A stretch of 34,048 nt of DNA. Source: Bacteroidales bacterium. Lineage in GTDB: Bacteria; Bacteroidota; Bacteroidia; Bacteroidales; Muribaculaceae. Shown here in pieces: positions 16,201 to 23,233 of the stretch. The notes beneath the pieces are model-generated. The model was not told the origin of the DNA. It saw nothing but the letters and a program-made list of their open reading frames with translations, and searched no databases. The DNA lies in contig CAAGDX010000022.1 of assembly GCA_900768685.1 (NCBI GenBank), positions 1 to 34,048 on the forward strand. Direction: 5' to 3'. Each line of letters starts with the position of its first letter. Position 1 is the stretch's first letter. Made by a program: the position numbers and the translations under genes.

Positions 16201-16766
16201 TCAATCATCTCGATTTTCTGAATTTCGTGAGAAGTACGGAAACCGTCAAAGAAGTTTACGAATGGGATACGGCTTTTGAGAGAAGCGAGGTGTGCAACAC
16301 CGGCCAAGTCCATAACTTCCTGAACAGAGCCTTCTGCAAGCATTGCAAAACCGGTTTGACGAACAGACATCACGTCTTGGTGGTCACCGAAAATACTCAA
16401 TGCGTGAGATGCTAAAGTACGTGCTGAAACATGGAAAACGCAGGGAAGTTGTTCTCCTGCGATTTTATACATGTTAGGAATCATGAGCAATAATCCCTGT
16501 GATGCTGTGAATGTTGTGGTTAGTGCTCCGGCTTGTAGAGAGCCATGGACGGCACCTGCAGCACCACCTTCAGATTGCATTTCCTGCACAAGTACAGTTT
16601 CGCCGAAGATGTTTTTACGACCTGCAGCAGCCCATTCATCAACGTACTCAGCCATTGTGGAAGAAGGCGTGATAGGGTAGATGGCAGCCACCTCTGTGAA
16701 CATATACGCGATATGGGCAGCAGCTTGGTTACCATCACAGGTCAAGAATTTTTTTTCTTTACTCAT
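13209..16766 (-). CDS. nifJ: Pyruvate:ferredoxin (flavodoxin) oxidoreductase
   Basis: This single-chain enzyme of 1185 residues oxidises pyruvate with CoA to acetyl-CoA and CO2 and passes electrons to ferredoxin, central to anaerobic fermentation. The N-terminal pyruvate-binding domain has YPITPSSTMAEYVDEW (30-45). Two 4Fe-4S clusters are bound by C690, C693, C696, C700 and by C747, C750, C753, C757. A proximal cluster uses C817, C820 and C845 plus a later cysteine near 1074 (APCINHG). Thiamine diphosphate is bound by GDGAAYDIGFGG (968-979) and NTGGQASK (from 1002). The length is normal for the fused form. It is a single gene with its own promoter and terminator. High expression is suggested by its strong codon bias relative to neighbours; that is an impression, not a calculation. 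Confidence 0.96.
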   Translation of the reverse strand: MSKEKKFLTCDGNQAAAHIAYMFTEVAAIYPITPSSTMAEYVDEWAAAGRKNIFGETVLVQEMQSEGGAAGAVHGSLQAGALTTTFTASQGLLLMIPNMYKIAGEQLPCVFHVSARTLASHALSIFGDHQDVMSVRQTGFAMLAEGSVQEVMDLAGVAHLASLKSRIPFVNFFDGFRTSHEIQKIEMIEQDEIAPLLDKQALADFRSRALSPEAPVARGMAENGDVFFQHREACNKQYEAVADIVEDYMGKISTITGREYHLFNYYGAKDAERVIIAMGSVTQAAQEAIDYLLEKGEKVGLISVHLYRPFSAKHFLAAIPSTVKSIAVLDRTKEPGCNGEPLLQDVMSCFYGKADAPVIVGGRYGLASKDTTPAMIISIFDNLAMPMPKNHFTVGIVDDVTFTSLPQVEEVALGDKSTFEAKFYGLGADGTVGANKNSVKIIGDNTNKYCQAYFAYDSKKSGGFTCSHLRFGDAPIRSTYLVNTPNFVACHVQAYLHMYDVTRGLRDGGTFLLNTIWEGDELAANLPAKVKKYFADHNITVYYINATKIAQEIGLGNRTNTILQSAFFRITEVIPVDLAVEQMKKFIVKSYGKKGQDVVDKNYAAVDRGNEYKQLTVDPAWSNLACEGEVANDDPEFINKLVRPINAQDGDLLKVSDFKGIEDGTWMQGTAAYEKRGVAAFVPEWIAENCIQCNKCAFVCPHAAIRPFVADAEEMKAAPFAEEDTLAAIGKTFAGMRFIQSVDVMDCLGCGNCVDVCPGKKGEKALVMKPLETQLDVQKEWDYCVKNVSSKQNLVDIKANVKNSQFAQPLFEFSGACSGCGETPYVKLISQLFGDHEMVANATGCSSIYSGSVPSTPYTTNERGHGPAWANSLFEDFAEFGLGMTIANEKMLARLAELMQKTQTCDCCSDEIKALAAQWLENHNDYAVTREVADKLIPLCEACGCDLCKEIIAHKQYIVKRSQWIIAGDGAAYDIGFGGLDHVVASGKNINILVVDTEVYSNTGGQASKATPVGAIAKFAAAGKRVRKKDLGLIASTYGYVYVAQVAMGADNAQTLKAIREAEAYDGPSLIIAYAPCINHGLKAGMGKSQQEEAKAVECGYWHLWRYNPALEAEGKNPFTLDSKEPDWDKFEEFLKGEVRYASVLKQYPNEAAELFAAAKANALWRYNNYRRLAQQQWGVDPEAK

Positions 16767-16842
16767 AGTGATTTATTAATTCTAATATTTTAGAAATTGA
16801 TTAAAATTTGCTTTGTTATAGATAAGTATGATTTTAATTTTG

Positions 16843-16873
16843 CAAAGTTACAATTTTTTTTGCGTTTCTCAAA
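16843..16873 (-). promoter_or_regulatory. nifJ promoter
   Basis: On the minus strand TTTG (16870-16873), then 19 bp, then TAACTTTG (16843-16850) matches the Bacteroidota consensus. The leader to the ATG at 16766 is about 70 nt. Confidence 0.78.
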
Positions 16874-16985
16874 TAATTAAGTACCCATTTTGTATTATAT
16901 TTGACACCAAAATGACATTTTTGCCTTAAAAATATACATTATTTAACCTTTCAAAATAAAAAATCAATAAAATTCAATAAAAATT

Positions 16986-17015
16986 TTGCCATTTAAAAAA
17001 TTATGCTTAACTTTG
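16986..17015 (+). promoter_or_regulatory. tRNA-Ser promoter
   Basis: TTG (16986-16988), 19 bp, then TAACTTTG (17008-17015) lies 37 bp before the tRNA and points into it. Confidence 0.75.
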
Positions 17016-17052
17016 CACTGCAAAAACGGAGGAGACATTCCGAAATTGCTTT

Positions 17053-17139
17053 GGAGAGGTGGGTGAGTGGCTGAAACCACCAGTTTGCTAAACTGACGTA
17101 GGAGTAATCCTACCACGAGTTCGAATCTCGTCCTCTCCG
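17053..17139 (+). tRNA. tRNA-Ser (anticodon GCU)
   Basis: The 87-nt sequence folds as a class II tRNA. The acceptor stem is GGAGAGG with CCTCTCC plus discriminator G. The anticodon loop TTGCTAA carries GCT at 17097-17099. A long variable arm GTAGGA/TCCTAC and a T arm CGAG-TTCGAAT-CTCG are present. The long variable arm supports serine identity. CCA is not encoded. It reads AGC and AGU codons. Confidence 0.96.
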
Positions 17140-17149
17140 CAGATAAGAT

Positions 17150-17182
17150 AACCTGCTGATAATCGGCAGGTTTTCTTTTTTT
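17150..17182 (+). terminator. tRNA-Ser terminator
   Basis: A 10-bp stem (17150-17159 with 17163-17172) with a 3-nt loop is followed by a T-rich tract (17171-17182), 10 bp after the tRNA. Confidence 0.88.
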
Positions 17183-17264
17183 ATACAGTAGGTGGCAAAT
17201 AGTAGATCCGGCAGTGTATGTTTTTGTTAAAGCACTGAGAATAAAGTGTTTATAAAAATATTGC

Positions 17265-17295
17265 AAATAAAGAAGGCTACTCTGATAGAGTAGCC
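17265..17295 (-). terminator. fabG terminator
   Basis: A perfect 8-bp stem GGCTACTC/GAGTAGCC (17275-17282 with 17288-17295) is followed on the minus strand by a T-rich stretch. It lies about 30 bp after the fabG stop. Confidence 0.8.
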
Positions 17296-17325
17296 ATCCG
17301 GTGTAATATATTGTATAATAGGATA

Positions 17326-18072
17326 TTACATATTCATACCGCCATCCACTTGGATAACTTGACCGGTTACATAGCTTGCAAGGTCTGAAGCAAGGAAAGT
17401 GGCAACGTTTGCGATATCTTCCGGTTGTCCGCCACGGCGAGCAGGGATTTTGAGTTTCCATTCTTCACGTACTTTTTCCGGAAGAGCAGCAGTCATGGCT
17501 GTTTCAATAAATCCCGGAGCAATAGCATTAGCACGGATTCCGCGAGGTCCCATTTCCTGAGCAACACTCTTGGCAAGAGCAATCATACCAGCCTTTGAAG
17601 CTGCATAGTTTGCTTGTCCTGCATTACCGTGAACACCAACAACGGAAGCCATATTGATGATGCTGCCGGAACGCTGACTGAACATTACAGGAATAACGTT
17701 GCGTGTAAAGTTGAATGCACTCTTAAGGTTGATGCCGATAACTCTATCCCACTGTTCTTCGCTCATACGGAGAAGAAGACCGTCTTTAGTGATACCTGCA
17801 TTATTTACGAGGATGTCTATTCTGCCAAATTCTTTTTGGATTTCAGCCACAACGTCTTTTGTAGCTTCAAAGTCAGCGGCATTGGAAGCGTAGCCTTTAG
17901 CTTTTACACCTAAAGCAGCAATTTCAGCTTCTGTAGCCTGAGCGTTTTCGTCAATTACAAGGTCAGTGAAAGCAATGTTTGCGCCTTCCTGAGCAAATTT
18001 GATAGCGATGGCTTTACCGATACCGCGAGCGGCACCTGTGATTAAAGCCGTTTTTCCTTCAAGTAATTTCAT
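17326..18072 (-). CDS. fabG: 3-oxoacyl-[acyl-carrier-protein] reductase
   Basis: This 248-residue short-chain dehydrogenase reduces beta-ketoacyl-ACP with NADPH in fatty-acid elongation. The cofactor motif TGAARGIG is at 12-19, NNAG at 90-93, and the catalytic residues are S143, Y156 and K160 (YAASK). The C-terminal PGFIETAMT and VTGQVIQVDGG segments are standard for FabG. The ATG at 18072 was chosen; the open frame continues four codons upstream to a TTG, which is less likely. It follows the tetR gene by 45 bp and is probably in the same transcript. Close paralogues could act on other substrates, but FabG fits best. Confidence 0.92.
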   Translation of the reverse strand: MKLLEGKTALITGAARGIGKAIAIKFAQEGANIAFTDLVIDENAQATEAEIAALGVKAKGYASNAADFEATKDVVAEIQKEFGRIDILVNNAGITKDGLLLRMSEEQWDRVIGINLKSAFNFTRNVIPVMFSQRSGSIINMASVVGVHGNAGQANYAASKAGMIALAKSVAQEMGPRGIRANAIAPGFIETAMTAALPEKVREEWKLKIPARRGGQPEDIANVATFLASDLASYVTGQVIQVDGGMNM

Positions 18073-18117
18073 TTTTATATTCAATTTTATAATTGTATTT
18101 ATAAATAATTATTCACT

Positions 18118-18687
18118 TTAGTGTTTGGTTATTCCGTTTATTACAAAAGAAATAAAGGACTGCTCCAGTTTTTCCGCTTCTTCACTGTTTTCGCATGTTT
18201 GATGCCAAATAGCTCTAATCATAGTGGGAAGCATGTGTGGCAAAGAATTAGAACATTCCGCATCAAAATCACCGGATGCAATACCGCTGTTTATGATTTT
18301 GTTTATAATACATTCTTCCTTTGCAAAGACGGCTTTTTTTATTTTTTCCGTTTTGTTGAAGTCTATTTTGATCCAGGAAAGGATAGATTCTTTCTGTTTG
18401 GCAGCCTCGTTGAGTGTGCGGAAGCGTTCACGGATAAATTCCGTCATTTTTTTAGTCGGTTCCAGTTCTGAATCCGCAATTTCACGAACGGATTTTACGT
18501 ATTCCTCGCTTTCACGTTCAATAACGGCACTATAAATATCACTTTTATTTTTAAAGTAGGAGTATAGAGTGCGGCGACCGTTATCGGAAGCATTGGCTAT
18601 ATCAAGCATAGTCGTATTTTCAATTCCTTTAAGCAGGAATAACTTACGAGCTACCTCAATCAGTCTGTCACGCGTTTTTGCTACCAT
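18118..18687 (-). CDS. TetR/AcrR-family transcriptional regulator
   Basis: This 189-residue protein has an N-terminal TetR DNA-binding domain (about 1-50): RDRLIEVARKLFLLKGIENT, then the helix-turn-helix with recognition region NGRRTLYSYFKNKSDIY. The C-terminal 130 residues are all-helical, as in ligand-binding TetR domains. It lies directly upstream of fabG, so a link to fatty-acid supply, comparable to FapR or FabR type control, is a reasonable inference but not shown. Its promoter and the oppositely directed PBP4 promoter share an inverted 10-bp sequence that could be its operator. Confidence 0.88.
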   Translation of the reverse strand: MVAKTRDRLIEVARKLFLLKGIENTTMLDIANASDNGRRTLYSYFKNKSDIYSAVIERESEEYVKSVREIADSELEPTKKMTEFIRERFRTLNEAAKQKESILSWIKIDFNKTEKIKKAVFAKEECIINKIINSGIASGDFDAECSNSLPHMLPTMIRAIWHQTCENSEEAEKLEQSFISFVINGITKH

Positions 18688-18739
18688 TTAGTAATAAGTG
18701 CCTGTTTATAAAATAAAGTCTATTTTCTAAAAAACAGTG

Positions 18740-18770
18740 CGAAATTAGTTATTTTATCTCATATTACAAA
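18740..18770 (-). promoter_or_regulatory. tetR-fabG promoter
   Basis: On the minus strand TTTG (18767-18770), then 19 bp, then TAATTTCG (18740-18747), one base off TAnnTTTG. The stretch CGAAATTAGT (18740-18749) is the exact inverse of ACTAATTTCG in the opposing promoter. Confidence 0.6.
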
Positions 18771-18783
18771 AAATTGACAATAA

Positions 18784-18816
18784 ATTGTATTATATAAAAG
18801 TTTATTACTAATTTCG
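18784..18816 (+). promoter_or_regulatory. PBP4 gene promoter
   Basis: TTG (18785-18787), 21 bp, then TAATTTCG (18809-18816) faces the PBP4 gene. The same variant -7 is used for tetR on the other strand, giving a symmetrical arrangement. Confidence 0.55.
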
Positions 18817-18842
18817 TGGTGAAATTTGAAGAATAATAAACT

Positions 18843-20183
18843 ATGATTAAGAAAATTTTGTTAATTGCGTTATTTTCAGCGTGTTTAGCTGTAAAAGCAG
18901 ATAATGCTCCTTTTAAGTTTTATTCAGATAGTGTTGCGTCTGTTGGTGTGGTTGTGTATGACCTTAAAGCCGATAAACAGGTTTTGAACTATAATGGAGA
19001 AAAAACTTTTGTCCCTGCAAGTACTTTGAAGCTGGTGACTTCTGCGGCGGCAATATCGCTTTATCCCATAGATTTCCAGTATGAAACACCTGCATATATT
19101 GATGGAAAAATAATAGATGGCACAGTTTATGGTGATATTATTGTAAAAGGTGTAGGTGACCCTACTATTAAAAGCCGCCATTTCCCGGACAATCAGACTT
19201 TTGTAGATGATATCACAAGTGCACTAATAGAAAAAGGTGTGAAAAATTTCACAGGAAACATAATTGTGGATACCGGTGACCAAAAAAATCAAGGTAAACT
19301 CGGTTCTTGGGAAATTGAAGACGGGTATTACGAGTATGGCACAGGGTGGTATGCTTTTAACTACAGTGACAATGTGCTACATTTGAATCCTGCAAGTATG
19401 GATGCACAAGAATTGGTTTCAATTGAAGATATCGCTTCTATTGTTGATGGAAATCTGTACCTTACCCAGAGTTTTGGTGCTTCTTACAATGAAATAGACG
19501 ATACGGAAACTTTTGAAGACAACCAAACATTAGTGATTCCGAACCCATATCCGGGAAGTATGCTTATCAGTGAACTCTATGCAAAATTTTCTGAAGTGGG
19601 AATAAATCTTGTTTACGATGAAGATTATGTGGAGAATCCGGAAGAGGAAACAGATTCAATACCTCTTGCATCATATTATTCACCTGCACTAAAAGCAATT
19701 CTCACAGACTTGATGCACCGCAGCGACAATATGATGGCTGAGTCAACGCTGAGACTTCTTGCACCGGGTAAGTCACTAAAAGAAGCATTGAAAGCGGAAA
19801 AAGATTTCTACGATTCAAAAGGAATCTCAACAGAGTTGATGACTATAAAAGATGGCAGCGGACTTTCCAGAACAGATGCGGTTTCGCCGAAATTTATTGT
19901 AGAAGTCCTCAAAATGATGTCCGGCAATGCGGATTTTATAGACATCTTTCCCAGGGCAGGTGTGAACGGCACTCTCAAAAATACTTTTAAGGGAAGTAAA
20001 ATTGAAGGGCTTGCGGCACTGAAAAGCGGAAGTATGGGAGGTGTAAGATGCTATGCAGGATACCTCCTTGATGAAAATGAAAATCCGGCATACGCTGTTA
20101 GCATAATGGTGAATAACTATAAGTGTCCGCTGCGTGAGTTGCACAAGGCTATTGAAACATTCCTTGAGAAATATTACGAGTAA
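18843..20183 (+). CDS. dacB: D-alanyl-D-alanine carboxypeptidase/endopeptidase (PBP4 class)
   Basis: This 446-residue periplasmic enzyme trims pentapeptide stems and cuts cross-links in peptidoglycan (family S13). A signal peptide covers about 1-19. The penicillin-binding motifs are all present: S60-T-L-K63 (nucleophile in PASTLK), S294-D-N296 and K394-S-G396. The large insert between the first two motifs is typical of class C PBP4 proteins. A glutamate-rich patch NPEEETD near 265 is probably a surface loop. It is the first of a plus-strand series with the acidic repeat protein and rsmI, and is divergent from tetR. Confidence 0.93.
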   Translation: MIKKILLIALFSACLAVKADNAPFKFYSDSVASVGVVVYDLKADKQVLNYNGEKTFVPASTLKLVTSAAAISLYPIDFQYETPAYIDGKIIDGTVYGDIIVKGVGDPTIKSRHFPDNQTFVDDITSALIEKGVKNFTGNIIVDTGDQKNQGKLGSWEIEDGYYEYGTGWYAFNYSDNVLHLNPASMDAQELVSIEDIASIVDGNLYLTQSFGASYNEIDDTETFEDNQTLVIPNPYPGSMLISELYAKFSEVGINLVYDEDYVENPEEETDSIPLASYYSPALKAILTDLMHRSDNMMAESTLRLLAPGKSLKEALKAEKDFYDSKGISTELMTIKDGSGLSRTDAVSPKFIVEVLKMMSGNADFIDIFPRAGVNGTLKNTFKGSKIEGLAALKSGSMGGVRCYAGYLLDENENPAYAVSIMVNNYKCPLRELHKAIETFLEKYYE

Positions 20184-20240
20184 TCGGCGCTCTCTCTTTT
20201 TATCTTTCTTTATAAAATAGTCTCTTTATAGATTTTAAGT

Positions 20241-20960
20241 ATGGATAGCACAAAAAAACATATTCTCCAAACGCTTTTGGAGATTCAGGCACAGATTTTG
20301 GAAATAGACGATAATGAGAAATTGGAAGATATTTCTTTTAAATTGAGTAGTTTATTTCCGTTTGCAGAGGTATCGGCTTCAAGCGAGGTGCAGGAGGATA
20401 ATATTAAGGAAACTATATTAGACACTCCACAGGAGGACTATCAAAATCTTTCTGACGAAACTGTTGAACGGAATCCGGAGGAAAAGAGTGAATCTCCTTT
20501 AGAAGAATCTGAAGAGACATTTACCGGTGAAGCATTTGATGCCCAAGAGGAGGAAAATTTGGAAACCCGGGAAGAAACGGAATATGTGGACAAAAACTTC
20601 ATGGTGGAATCGGAAAAAAATCTTGAAGATAATCTTGAAGAAGAACCGAAAGAAGAGCCAAATGAAGAACCAAAAGAGGAATTGAAAGAAGAATTGAAAG
20701 AAGAGCCGAAAGAAGAAATAAAGTTTAACACAACTCCAAAAGATATTTATAAAGTGTTTACTATAAACGATAAATTCCTATATCGCAGGGAATTATTCGG
20801 AAATAGTGATGCACAATATAGGGAAGCACTGGACCTAATTTCAAGGATGGATAGTTTTGAAGAAGTTCAAGATTATTTCCTTAATGATTTGGGCTGGAAT
20901 CCGGAAGATGAAAATGCAAAATGTTTCCTGGACACTATAGATAAAAAATATTTCAACTGA
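20241..20960 (+). CDS. Acidic protein with tetrapeptide repeats, unknown function
   Basis: This 239-residue protein has three parts. The N-terminal helix (1-40) is MDSTKKHILQTLLEIQAQIL and similar. A glutamate-rich, probably disordered middle (45-160) ends in six tandem four-residue units of form [P/L]-[K/N]-E-E (136-159). The globular C-terminal part (165-239) has INDKFLYRRELFGNSD and YFLNDLGWNPED. The C-terminal part resembles proteins of unknown function in Bacteroidales. No signal peptide is seen, so it is cytosolic. Its stop is one base before the rsmI start, indicating translational coupling. No function can be assigned. Confidence 0.8.
   Translation: MDSTKKHILQTLLEIQAQILEIDDNEKLEDISFKLSSLFPFAEVSASSEVQEDNIKETILDTPQEDYQNLSDETVERNPEEKSESPLEESEETFTGEAFDAQEEENLETREETEYVDKNFMVESEKNLEDNLEEEPKEEPNEEPKEELKEELKEEPKEEIKFNTTPKDIYKVFTINDKFLYRRELFGNSDAQYREALDLISRMDSFEEVQDYFLNDLGWNPEDENAKCFLDTIDKKYFN
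20646..20717 (+). repeat. 12-bp coding tandem repeat (6 units)
   Basis: Six 12-bp units of form CCGAAAGAAGAG with variants encode PKEE, PNEE, PKEE, LKEE, LKEE and PKEE in frame. Copy-number change would keep the reading frame, so length variation between strains is likely. Confidence 0.85.
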
Positions 20961-20961
20961 A

Positions 20962-21678
20962 ATGAGCGGAAAACTTTACATAGTACCAACTCCTGTGGGC
21001 AATCTTGGAGATATGACTCCGAGAGCCATTGAAATACTCGGCAAGAGTGAACTGATACTTGCGGAGGATACTCGCACAAGTGCTGTGATAATGAAACATT
21101 TCGGAATATCAACTCCTATGCTCAGCCACCATAAATTTAATGAACATACTGCGATAAACGGCATTATAGAAAGGCTTAAAGGCGGAGCCACGATTTCACT
21201 TGTTTCGGATGCCGGCACACCTGCTATATCTGACCCCGGTTTTATGTTAAGCCGTGCATGCCGCGAGAATGAAATTGAGGTGGAAACACTTCCCGGTGCA
21301 ACCGCATTTGTTCCGGCATTAGTAAATTCCGGTCTCCCATGTGACAGATTTTGCTTTGAAGGTTTTCTACCTATAAAAAAAGGTAGAGTCACTCGTATTC
21401 AGGAATTGGCGGAAGATACACGCACATTTATCATTTATGAATCACCATTGCGTCTTGCCAAAACACTGGAGCAACTTGCCGAGTTTTGTGGTGAAGAACG
21501 CCCCGCATCAGTTTCCAGAGAAATATCAAAACTTCACAACACTACTCACAATGGAACACTAAAATCGCTTGCGGATTATTTTAAAGTAAACCAAGCAAGG
21601 GGTGAAATTGTTATAGTAGTTGCAGGTAAAATTGCAGAAAAAGAAGAAAAGATACATAAAAATAAGTATAAACAGTAA
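20962..21678 (+). CDS. rsmI: 16S rRNA (cytidine(1402)-2'-O)-methyltransferase
   Basis: This 238-residue tetrapyrrole-methylase-fold enzyme methylates the 2'-O of C1402 in 16S rRNA with S-adenosylmethionine. The RsmI landmarks are GKLYIVPTPVGNLGDMTPRA at the N-terminus, ILAEDTRTS (about 32-40), SLVSDAGTPAISDPGF (about 79-94) and LPGATAFVPALVNSGLP (about 109-125). The C-terminus is lysine-rich. It starts one base after the stop of the acidic repeat protein. Length and order of motifs match the family well. Confidence 0.95.
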   Translation: MSGKLYIVPTPVGNLGDMTPRAIEILGKSELILAEDTRTSAVIMKHFGISTPMLSHHKFNEHTAINGIIERLKGGATISLVSDAGTPAISDPGFMLSRACRENEIEVETLPGATAFVPALVNSGLPCDRFCFEGFLPIKKGRVTRIQELAEDTRTFIIYESPLRLAKTLEQLAEFCGEERPASVSREISKLHNTTHNGTLKSLADYFKVNQARGEIVIVVAGKIAEKEEKIHKNKYKQ

Positions 21679-21703
21679 ATAAAACCAAATATTAAGTAAA
21701 AAG

Positions 21704-22591
21704 ATGAAAACGAAATCATTTATTGGCTTGGCAATTGCGTTTATTGCCGCCATTTCAGCATCTTCTTTCATCACATCATGCGTAACATCAAGTGAAGGAG
21801 ATGAAGCAAAAAGTCCATTGACTATTGCAAGAGATTCTCTAGAAGTAGCATTGGAAAATCAAGACAGCCTTTTAGTATTGATGAACGACATCACGGAGGG
21901 TATGATGCAGATTAAGAGTATGGAGAATATTCTTGCCCAATCAAACCTGAATGGTGAATCAGTTTCAAAGCGTGAGCAGATAAAGACAGATATGCAAGCT
22001 ATTGCTCAAGCCCTTGAGGAAAGAAGACTTCGTCTTGAAGAGTTGGAGAAAAAATTGGCTCAGTCCGGTCATAATAACGCAATTTTGAAAAGAAGTATAG
22101 ACAATCTCAAAGCACAGATTGCAGAACAGGAAACTACTATTGCAGGACTTCGTAACGAACTTGCACAAGCAAACATCAAAATTGATGTGTTGACTCAGTC
22201 TGTTGATTCTCTCTCCACCACAGTACAAACGGTAAGAGAAGAAAAAGCACAAGTGGAACAGAAAAATGAAAATCTCACAAATGAGATGAACACTGTTTAC
22301 TATATCATAGGTTCCGGAAAAGAACTTAAAAATGCAGGTGTTACCAAAGGCGGAGGTTTCTTACGCAGTGACAAGATTAATACTTCACAGTTTAATTCAG
22401 ACCTCTTTATTAAGGCGGATAAGAGAGAATTGCGTACTATCAATCTTTATTCCAAGAAAGCAAAGGTGATGACAGCTCAACCGACAGATTCTTATTCTAT
22501 AGAAGACGTCAATGGTTCTAAAGTGTTGGTAATCCGTGATGCAGAGAAGTTCTGGAATCAATCTGCATACCTTGTGGTAAAAACAGACTAA
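21704..22591 (+). CDS. Coiled-coil lipoprotein, Cbp1-like
   Basis: This 295-residue protein has a signal peptide and lipobox (FITSC, cysteine at 26), so it should be a lipoprotein. A long coiled coil spans about 40-200 with heptad-like L/I spacing (EERRLRLEELEKKL, NLKAQIAEQE). The compact C-terminal domain contains NTVYYIIGSGKELKNAGV and FLRSDKINTSQFN. It resembles the family annotated as Cbp1 collagen-binding adhesin in Bacteroides fragilis, but collagen binding cannot be inferred for this protein. It lies 25 bp after rsmI, with a hairpin after the stop. Confidence 0.75.
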   Translation: MKTKSFIGLAIAFIAAISASSFITSCVTSSEGDEAKSPLTIARDSLEVALENQDSLLVLMNDITEGMMQIKSMENILAQSNLNGESVSKREQIKTDMQAIAQALEERRLRLEELEKKLAQSGHNNAILKRSIDNLKAQIAEQETTIAGLRNELAQANIKIDVLTQSVDSLSTTVQTVREEKAQVEQKNENLTNEMNTVYYIIGSGKELKNAGVTKGGGFLRSDKINTSQFNSDLFIKADKRELRTINLYSKKAKVMTAQPTDSYSIEDVNGSKVLVIRDAEKFWNQSAYLVVKTD

Positions 22592-22617
22592 ACTTTTTTG
22601 AAACTATACAAATAATC

Positions 22618-22647
22618 AGGGGTTGCTCAATTTTTTGGGCAACCCCT
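22618..22647 (+). terminator. Shared terminator hairpin between convergent genes
   Basis: An 11-bp stem (22618-22628 with 22637-22647, one T-G pair) around an 8-nt loop sits between the coiled-coil lipoprotein and the AlkD-like gene. T tracts on both sides are weak, so it may act on both strands or only stabilise the 3' ends. Confidence 0.65.
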
Positions 22648-22671
22648 GTTTATGTTATTTATAACAAAATT

Positions 22672-23202
22672 TTACATTGAAGAATCTTCAAGCAATTGGT
22701 TTGCCACAAAGCGGAGAATGCCTGGTTTTGATGCCATATTTTTGCAAAATTCTGAAATTTTTTCGTCAATTGGAGAATGAATATTAAGCAATAGACGTAA
22801 ACCTGTGTATTGTGAGATTTCAGAGTCTGAGGTTAGCAATTTTTTTGCAAGGCTTTCTGCATCAGATAAATGGCGGAGTAGGGCATGGCATAAAACGTCT
22901 GCCACTTCCGTAGTTTGACATTCTGCTGCCCACTGTTCCGCTTCTTCAGTAGTGAGATTTTCTGCAGGGAAAATCATTGGGGCAATTAGGAGACTTTCGC
23001 GAGTGGTGACATTTTGACGTAACGTTAATGCAAGTTCCTCGTTTTTTCCGATTGTGGCTGCAATTTCGCGTAGCTGCGGAATATTCAGCCCAAAAACTAT
23101 TTTATAGTTATATCCGGCTTTTCGAATTGTGTCTGCTATGATGCCGTTTCTCAAGGCAAAAAAATGCCTTTTTACTTCTTGCATTTGATTAAATTCTGCC
23201 AT
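22672..23202 (-). CDS. AlkD-like HEAT-repeat protein (DNA alkylation repair family)
   Basis: This protein of about 176 residues starts at the ATG at 23202 (MAEFNQMQEV). The open frame to 23277 would begin with TTG and overlap the M16 gene. The body is helical with repeat character (LREIAATIGKNEELALTL, ESLAKKLLTSDSEISQYTGLRLLLNI), like the AlkD superfamily of HEAT-like repeat glycosylases. It is shorter than AlkD itself (about 230), so key DNA-binding residues may be missing and glycosylase activity is uncertain. It is the last gene of the long minus-strand run, 31 bp after the M16 gene. Confidence 0.7.
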   Translation of the reverse strand: MAEFNQMQEVKRHFFALRNGIIADTIRKAGYNYKIVFGLNIPQLREIAATIGKNEELALTLRQNVTTRESLLIAPMIFPAENLTTEEAEQWAAECQTTEVADVLCHALLRHLSDAESLAKKLLTSDSEISQYTGLRLLLNIHSPIDEKISEFCKNMASKPGILRFVANQLLEDSSM

Positions 23203-23233
23203 TTTGATAAAATTGTATGATTTATTTGTGTGA

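Noticed and set aside
14823..16415. Long plus-strand frames opposite nifJ (231 and 273 codons)
   Set aside because: They lie antisense to a well-supported highly conserved enzyme and their products are cysteine- and phenylalanine-rich shadow sequences.
17053..17139. tRNA-Ser as an integration site
   Set aside because: No integrase gene and no repeat of the tRNA 3' end was seen in the window.
16964..17461. Minus-strand open frame of 165 codons across tRNA-Ser
   Set aside because: It is antisense to the tRNA and overlaps its promoter, its terminator and the end of fabG. The product is rich in unusual residues and has no domain.
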